Shown here: piece after piece, positions 24,231 to 27,382 of the stretch
Position numbering within the stretch: position 1 is the stretch's first letter
Layout: every line of letters begins with the position of its first letter
Program-made: the position numbers and the translations under genes
Notes under the pieces: model-generated
Databases searched by the model: none
Told to the model about the DNA's origin: nothing
Seen by the model: the letters and a program-made list of their open reading frames with translations, nothing else
Source: an uncultured Collinsella sp.
Lineage (GTDB): Bacteria > Actinomycetota > Coriobacteriia > Coriobacteriales > Coriobacteriaceae
DNA: 27,382 nt
NCBI GenBank assembly: GCA_934675795.1
Contig: CAKURW010000022.1
Coordinates: 1-27,382, forward strand
Direction of reading: 5' to 3'

Positions 24231-25074
24231 GTGCGAGAGCAATGTTGACGAGCTGATTGTCCCCGGACTCGTGGGAATTCCTGGAACGGTTTCGTCAAGG
24301 CTCGCAGAATATCGGGACTGGCGCGGTGATGTCCAAGCAGATGTTTCTGATTTAGAGATATGCGCTTCGAATCTTAAGATTCAAGGCCTGGCCATTACGG
24401 CGATTGACTTTGTTAACCCCTGCGCCCGTTACTCGGAGGTCTCCTTTGAGCTCGGTGACGATGCGATTCACGCTCGTTTGATCGAGCCTGTCGGTCGTGC
24501 CCGAGTATCTGAGCGTGTGCCGTTGTGCCTGATGTTCCACGACATCGATCGGCCTGTGCGCGGCTGGCATCACATGACGAGATTTGCCGCCATGGGGTAT
24601 GCCGTCCTCGCGCTGGATGACGATGTTGCTGGTGCGGACGACCTGCAGCGGGGGATTTCTTCGCCCGCTTTTGTCGAGCGCGTCCGTTGGGGTTGCGCGC
24701 TGGCGAAGGTGGCGCGCAATCTTGATGGCATGGACCCCGACCGCATCTTTGCATGGGGCGAGGGTCTTGGCGGCGGAGTCGCGCTGGCGGTTTCTGCTCT
24801 GGACGAGCGGGGCCTCGCCTGCACGGCGGTTGCCAATCCGCTTCCTGGCGGCCTCGAGGCGCTGTCGTCTCGGGTGCGCGGATCGGTGCTCATGGGCACA
24901 TCGCTTATGGATACCGTGAGCGATCCCAAGGATCAGTTTGCCGTATTCAACGGTCTTGAGTGTGACCGGAGGCATATCATCTATGCAAAATACGCTCACG
25001 AGCGCATCAATGCGTTCGAAAACGAAGTCGTCGACTTTTTTAACCAAACGTTCTACTCGTGTTCTTTGGCCTAG
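24223..25074 (+). CDS. CE7-like paralogue lacking the catalytic serine
   Basis: A 283-aa alpha/beta-hydrolase-like protein that aligns without gaps to the preceding esterase around the nucleophile: WGEGLGGG here against NGASQGGG there. Gly181 thus replaces the catalytic Ser. The acid (D230 in GTSLMDTVSDP) and His (H259 in KYAHER) remain, as does FHDIDRP at the oxyanion position. The N-terminal part is shorter and the sequence is far diverged, so duplication is old. It begins 8 bp inside the upstream gene, implying coupled synthesis, and may form mixed oligomers with it (CE7 enzymes are often hexamers) or bind ligand without hydrolysis. Codon use is less biased than in the transporter genes. 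Function unknown. Confidence 0.75.
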   Translation: MSKCESNVDELIVPGLVGIPGTVSSRLAEYRDWRGDVQADVSDLEICASNLKIQGLAITAIDFVNPCARYSEVSFELGDDAIHARLIEPVGRARVSERVPLCLMFHDIDRPVRGWHHMTRFAAMGYAVLALDDDVAGADDLQRGISSPAFVERVRWGCALAKVARNLDGMDPDRIFAWGEGLGGGVALAVSALDERGLACTAVANPLPGGLEALSSRVRGSVLMGTSLMDTVSDPKDQFAVFNGLECDRRHIIYAKYAHERINAFENEVVDFFNQTFYSCSLA

Positions 25075-25142
25075 ACGGCCTGGACACTGCCAACAAGAGT
25101 GGGTGGCATAGGGTCGCCCGCCAGACAGCTAAGGAGATTCTT

Positions 25143-26063
25143 GTGGCAACTCAGAAATTCACCGGCGTTATCCCTCCCGTCGTAGTTCCCGATACCGAAG
25201 ATCACCAGCTCGACGTTGCCTCCTTTGAGCGCAGCATCAACCGCATGATCGACGCCGGCGTCGATGGCCTGTTCTTCTTGGGATCCTCGGGCGAGGTCGT
25301 CTTCTCCACCGACGAGCGCCGTCGCCAGATTATCGCCGAGGCCGTTCGTATCGTCGACCACCGTGTGCCTGTTCTGGTCGGCATCATCGATACCGAGACC
25401 GAGCGCATGATCGAGCACGGCAAGGTCGCCCAGGAGCTGGGCGCCGATGCCCTCGTCGCCACCTGCCCGTTCTATGCCCTGCAGGGCATGACCGAGGTCG
25501 AGGAGCACTTCCGCATCCTGCACGAGGAGCTCGACCTGCCCATCTTTGCCTATGACATTCCCGTCTGCGTTCACACCAAGCTCCCCTGGAAGCTCCTTGC
25601 CAAGCTCGGCGCCGAGGGCGTTCTGGCCGGCGTCAAGGATTCCTCGGGTGATGACATCTCGTTCCGCTACCTCGTTCAGGAGAACGAGAAGAACGGCCAT
25701 CCGATGAGCATTCTCACCGGTCACGAGGTTGTTGTCGACGGCGCCTACCTCGGTGGCGCCGACGGTTCCGTCCCGGGTCTCGCCAACGTTGAGCCCGAGG
25801 GCTACGTGCGTCAGTGGAAGGCCGCTCAGGCTGGTGACTGGGCTACCGTCAAGGCCGAGCAGGACCGCCTCAATGAGATTTCGCACATCTGGGATGTCAC
25901 CTCGGGCGTCCAGGGCTATGCCGGTGGCGTCGGCGCCTTCAAGACCGCTATGAACCTCATGGGCATCTTCGACAGCCCGACCATGCCGCGCCCGGTGAAG
26001 GCCATGACCGGCGAGAACGTCGAGGCGATTAAGAAGGTCCTTCAGGACAACGGTCTCCTTTAA
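25143..26063 (+). CDS. nanA: N-acetylneuraminate lyase (DapA/NanA family)
   Basis: Class I aldolase that splits N-acetylneuraminate into N-acetylmannosamine and pyruvate. The 306-aa TIM-barrel protein has the carboxylate-binding GSSGE at 47-51, catalytic Tyr137 in FAYDIP and Schiff-base Lys165 in AGVKDSSGD, then LTGHEVVVDGAYLGGADGSVPGL. By sequence it belongs to the broad dihydrodipicolinate synthase superfamily; the identity as NanA rests on the following nanK and nanE and on resemblance to the actinobacterial NanA as I remember it (LGSSGE, AGxKDSSG). GTG at 25143 has AAGGAG 6 nt upstream. Strong codon bias suggests high expression. A very long hairpin starts 3 nt after its stop. Confidence 0.87.
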   Translation: MATQKFTGVIPPVVVPDTEDHQLDVASFERSINRMIDAGVDGLFFLGSSGEVVFSTDERRRQIIAEAVRIVDHRVPVLVGIIDTETERMIEHGKVAQELGADALVATCPFYALQGMTEVEEHFRILHEELDLPIFAYDIPVCVHTKLPWKLLAKLGAEGVLAGVKDSSGDDISFRYLVQENEKNGHPMSILTGHEVVVDGAYLGGADGSVPGLANVEPEGYVRQWKAAQAGDWATVKAEQDRLNEISHIWDVTSGVQGYAGGVGAFKTAMNLMGIFDSPTMPRPVKAMTGENVEAIKKVLQDNGLL

Positions 26064-26066
26064 AGC

Positions 26067-26162
26067 TTTCCCGGGCACCCGATCTTGGGGCTCAAGCGGT
26101 CGAGCGTGACCCATTAGGTCAACGCCCGACCGCTTTCACCCCAACCTCGGGCACCCGGGAAA
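26067..26162 (+). repeat. 96-nt, 37-bp hairpin between nanA and nanK
   Basis: Paired segments in order: 26067-26075 with 26154-26162 (9 bp), 26078-26082 with 26147-26151 (5), 26085-26090 with 26139-26144 (6), 26094-26102 with 26127-26135 (9), 26104-26106 with 26123-26125 (3) and 26107-26111 with 26117-26121 (5), with a CATTA loop. Small symmetric internal loops separate them. It begins 3 nt after the nanA stop. No T-run follows. Confidence 0.92.
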
Positions 26163-26172
26163 CCTTTACCAA

Positions 26173-26191
26173 GCTGCGGCGATAACGCAGC
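26173..26191 (+). repeat. Second hairpin before nanK
   Basis: GCTGCG (26173-26178) pairs with CGCAGC (26186-26191) around a 7-nt loop; a pyrimidine-rich stretch follows. It lies between the long hairpin and the nanK ribosome site and could be a weak attenuator. Confidence 0.5.
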
Positions 26192-26233
26192 CTTCATTTC
26201 CTGTAGTTGTTTTTATCTCCTAAGGAGAGCGAC

Positions 26234-27199
26234 ATGGAGAACAAGTACGTCTGCTCTGTCGATATCGGCGGAACTAAGATCGCGACTGCCATCATGGAGT
26301 ACCCGGCTGACGGTAGTGTGCCCCATCCCGTTTTTGAGGCCGAGGTTCCTACCGAGGCCCAGGAGGGCGGCGAGGCCGTCTTCCAGCGTATCGAGGCGTC
26401 CATCAAGGCTGCTCTCGAGGCGAATCCCGATGTCGAGGTCCTCGGTGTCGGTATCGGTGCCGCCGGCGTCGTCGATCCCAAGACGGGCGCCATCGCGTAT
26501 GCCAACGAGATCATGCCCGGCTGGTCCGGCGTTCAGTTGGGGCCGCGCCTGCGCGAGGACCTCGGTCTTCCCGTTGCCGTTGTAGGCGACGTGCAGGCTC
26601 ATGCTCTGGGCGAGGCCCACTGGGGCGTCGGCAAGGGCAAGTTCTCCGTCTTGTGTCTTGGCATCGGTACGGGCATCGGCGGCGCATATGTCGAGAACGG
26701 CCGCGTGATGCAGGGTTTCCATGGTGCTGCCGGCCATATGGGCCACATCGAGTGCTCGGCTGCCGCCGGCATTCCCTGCGCCTGCGGGCGTTCCGGCCAT
26801 CTGGAGTCGGTTGCTTCGGGCACTTCCATTGGTCGAATGTACGATGAACGTTTTGGCCGCGTCGACCCCAGCCGTCCTTCGGTCGGTCGCGATGTGAACG
26901 ACCTGTGCCGTGCGGGCGACGCAAAGGCGACCGAGGTCATCCATGACGCCGGCTTTGCGCTGGGGGCCAGCTTGGGCTCGCTCGCTAACATCCTGGACCC
27001 TGAGGTCATCGTGCTTTCGGGCGGCGTGATTCACCAAGGTCCCGATTGGCGTTCGCAGACGTGGAAGGATTCGGTGCACGAGGGCTATGCCAGCCAGGCG
27101 CTCGATCCGCTTCAGGACACGCCGATCCTCATCGGTTCTCTGGAGGGCGATGCTCCGCTCATCGGTGCCGCCGAGCATCTTCTTGCCTCGTTGAAGTAA
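26234..27199 (+). CDS. nanK: ROK-family kinase, probably N-acetylmannosamine kinase
   Basis: Phosphorylates N-acetylmannosamine to ManNAc-6-phosphate with ATP. The 321-aa ROK protein has the phosphate-binding DIGGTKIATAIME near the N-terminus, GIGTGIGGAYVENG in the middle and the zinc-site region GHMGHIEC...PCACGRSGHLES. The usual CxCGxxGCxE motif here reads CACGRSGHLE, with His for the third Cys. ROK kinases act on several sugars; ManNAc is inferred from the place between nanA and nanE. ATG at 26234 has AAGGAG 6 nt upstream. Confidence 0.85.
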   Translation: MENKYVCSVDIGGTKIATAIMEYPADGSVPHPVFEAEVPTEAQEGGEAVFQRIEASIKAALEANPDVEVLGVGIGAAGVVDPKTGAIAYANEIMPGWSGVQLGPRLREDLGLPVAVVGDVQAHALGEAHWGVGKGKFSVLCLGIGTGIGGAYVENGRVMQGFHGAAGHMGHIECSAAAGIPCACGRSGHLESVASGTSIGRMYDERFGRVDPSRPSVGRDVNDLCRAGDAKATEVIHDAGFALGASLGSLANILDPEVIVLSGGVIHQGPDWRSQTWKDSVHEGYASQALDPLQDTPILIGSLEGDAPLIGAAEHLLASLK

Positions 27200-27215
27200 A
27201 AGTATCTGCTGTAGG

Positions 27216-27246
27216 AGCCTCCCGAGACAACAGGCCTCGGGAGGCT
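27216..27246 (+). terminator. Intergenic hairpin between nanK and nanE
   Basis: Perfect 11-bp stem AGCCTCCCGAG (27216-27226) with CTCGGGAGGCT (27236-27246), 9-nt loop, followed by GTTCTAAG, not a T-run. Probably partial termination or mRNA protection, since nanE begins 23 nt later. Confidence 0.6.
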
Positions 27247-27269
27247 GTTCTAAGAAAGGTTGCAGCCTT

Positions 27270-27382
27270 ATGACCGTCGATCCTTTGATTCAATCCCTGA
27301 AGGGTAAGCTCGTCGTGAGCGTTCAGGCGTATATGGGCGAGCCGCTTCGTACGCCCGAGACCATGGCGCAAATGTCTCGCGC
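27270..27382 (+). CDS. nanE: N-acetylmannosamine-6-phosphate 2-epimerase, N-terminal part
   Basis: Converts ManNAc-6-phosphate to GlcNAc-6-phosphate, feeding amino-sugar catabolism. Only the first 37 codons are in the window. They read MTVDPLIQSLKGKLVVSVQA followed by GEPLRTPETMAQMSR, which matches the start of the NanE TIM barrel (KGKLIVS-Q and GEPL-TPE-M are family features). ATG at 27270 has AAGAAAGG about 10 nt upstream. The gene continues past the window end. Confidence 0.85.
   Translation, partial: MTVDPLIQSLKGKLVVSVQAYMGEPLRTPETMAQMSR

Noticed and set aside
25143..26063. Dihydrodipicolinate synthase (dapA) for lysine synthesis.
   Set aside because: The fold and catalytic Tyr/Lys are shared, but the neighbours are nanK and nanE and the active-site loop reads GSSGE, which favours NanA.
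1..27382. CRISPR array, prophage, insertion sequence, tRNA or rRNA genes.
   Set aside because: No regularly spaced repeats, transposase or phage genes, or recognisable RNA-gene sequences were seen on either strand by reading; a dedicated tRNA scan was not possible.

Overview
The window looks like chromosomal DNA of a gut actinobacterium of the class Coriobacteriia, most likely Collinsella. The reasons are inferential: moderately high GC with C/G-ending codons, frequent GTG starts, an actinobacterial-type LexA box, the coaE/uvrB linkage typical of Actinobacteria, and a sialic-acid locus of the actinobacterial (Corynebacterium/Bifidobacterium) layout. No rRNA, tRNA, CRISPR array, insertion sequence or prophage was seen.

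Layout. (1) 1-3743, plus strand: terminator of an upstream gene, then coaE, a membrane-anchored lytic transglycosylase overlapping it by 8 bp, and uvrB, closed by a strong hairpin terminator. (2) 3772-9894, minus strand: an operon of mrp (Fe-S carrier ATPase), a BaiN/HI0933-type flavoprotein and a COG2509-type FAD dehydrogenase, preceded by a separate LTA-synthase-like membrane sulfatase-fold enzyme. (3) 10013-17233, plus strand: a near-consensus SOS box, uvrA, a YbaK/EbsC-type Cys-tRNA deacylase, murJ and uvrC. All three excision-repair genes (uvrA, uvrB, uvrC) therefore lie within 16 kb. (4) 17234-27382, plus strand: a 364-bp regulatory region, then a long operon that I read as a sialic-acid (N-acetylneuraminate) uptake and catabolism locus. 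It encodes a Tat-type lipoprotein binding protein, a permease, a fused permease-ATPase and a second ATPase (a peptide/nickel-family ABC transporter of the SatABCD/SiaEFGI type), two tandem CE7-type esterases, NanA lyase, a ROK-family NanK kinase, and the start of NanE epimerase, cut by the window end.

How the last locus would work: sialic acid is imported by the ABC transporter; O-acetyl groups may be removed by the CE7 esterase; NanA splits Neu5Ac to ManNAc and pyruvate; NanK phosphorylates ManNAc; NanE epimerises ManNAc-6-P to GlcNAc-6-P. The sialidase, nagA/nagB and any dedicated regulator are not in the window.

The most unusual points are: a tandem CE7 pair whose second member has Gly in place of the catalytic Ser; a 96-nt, 37-bp hairpin between nanA and nanK; further hairpins at most gene borders of the operon; and a repeat- and palindrome-rich leader before the binding-protein gene whose start site could be occluded by a hairpin.
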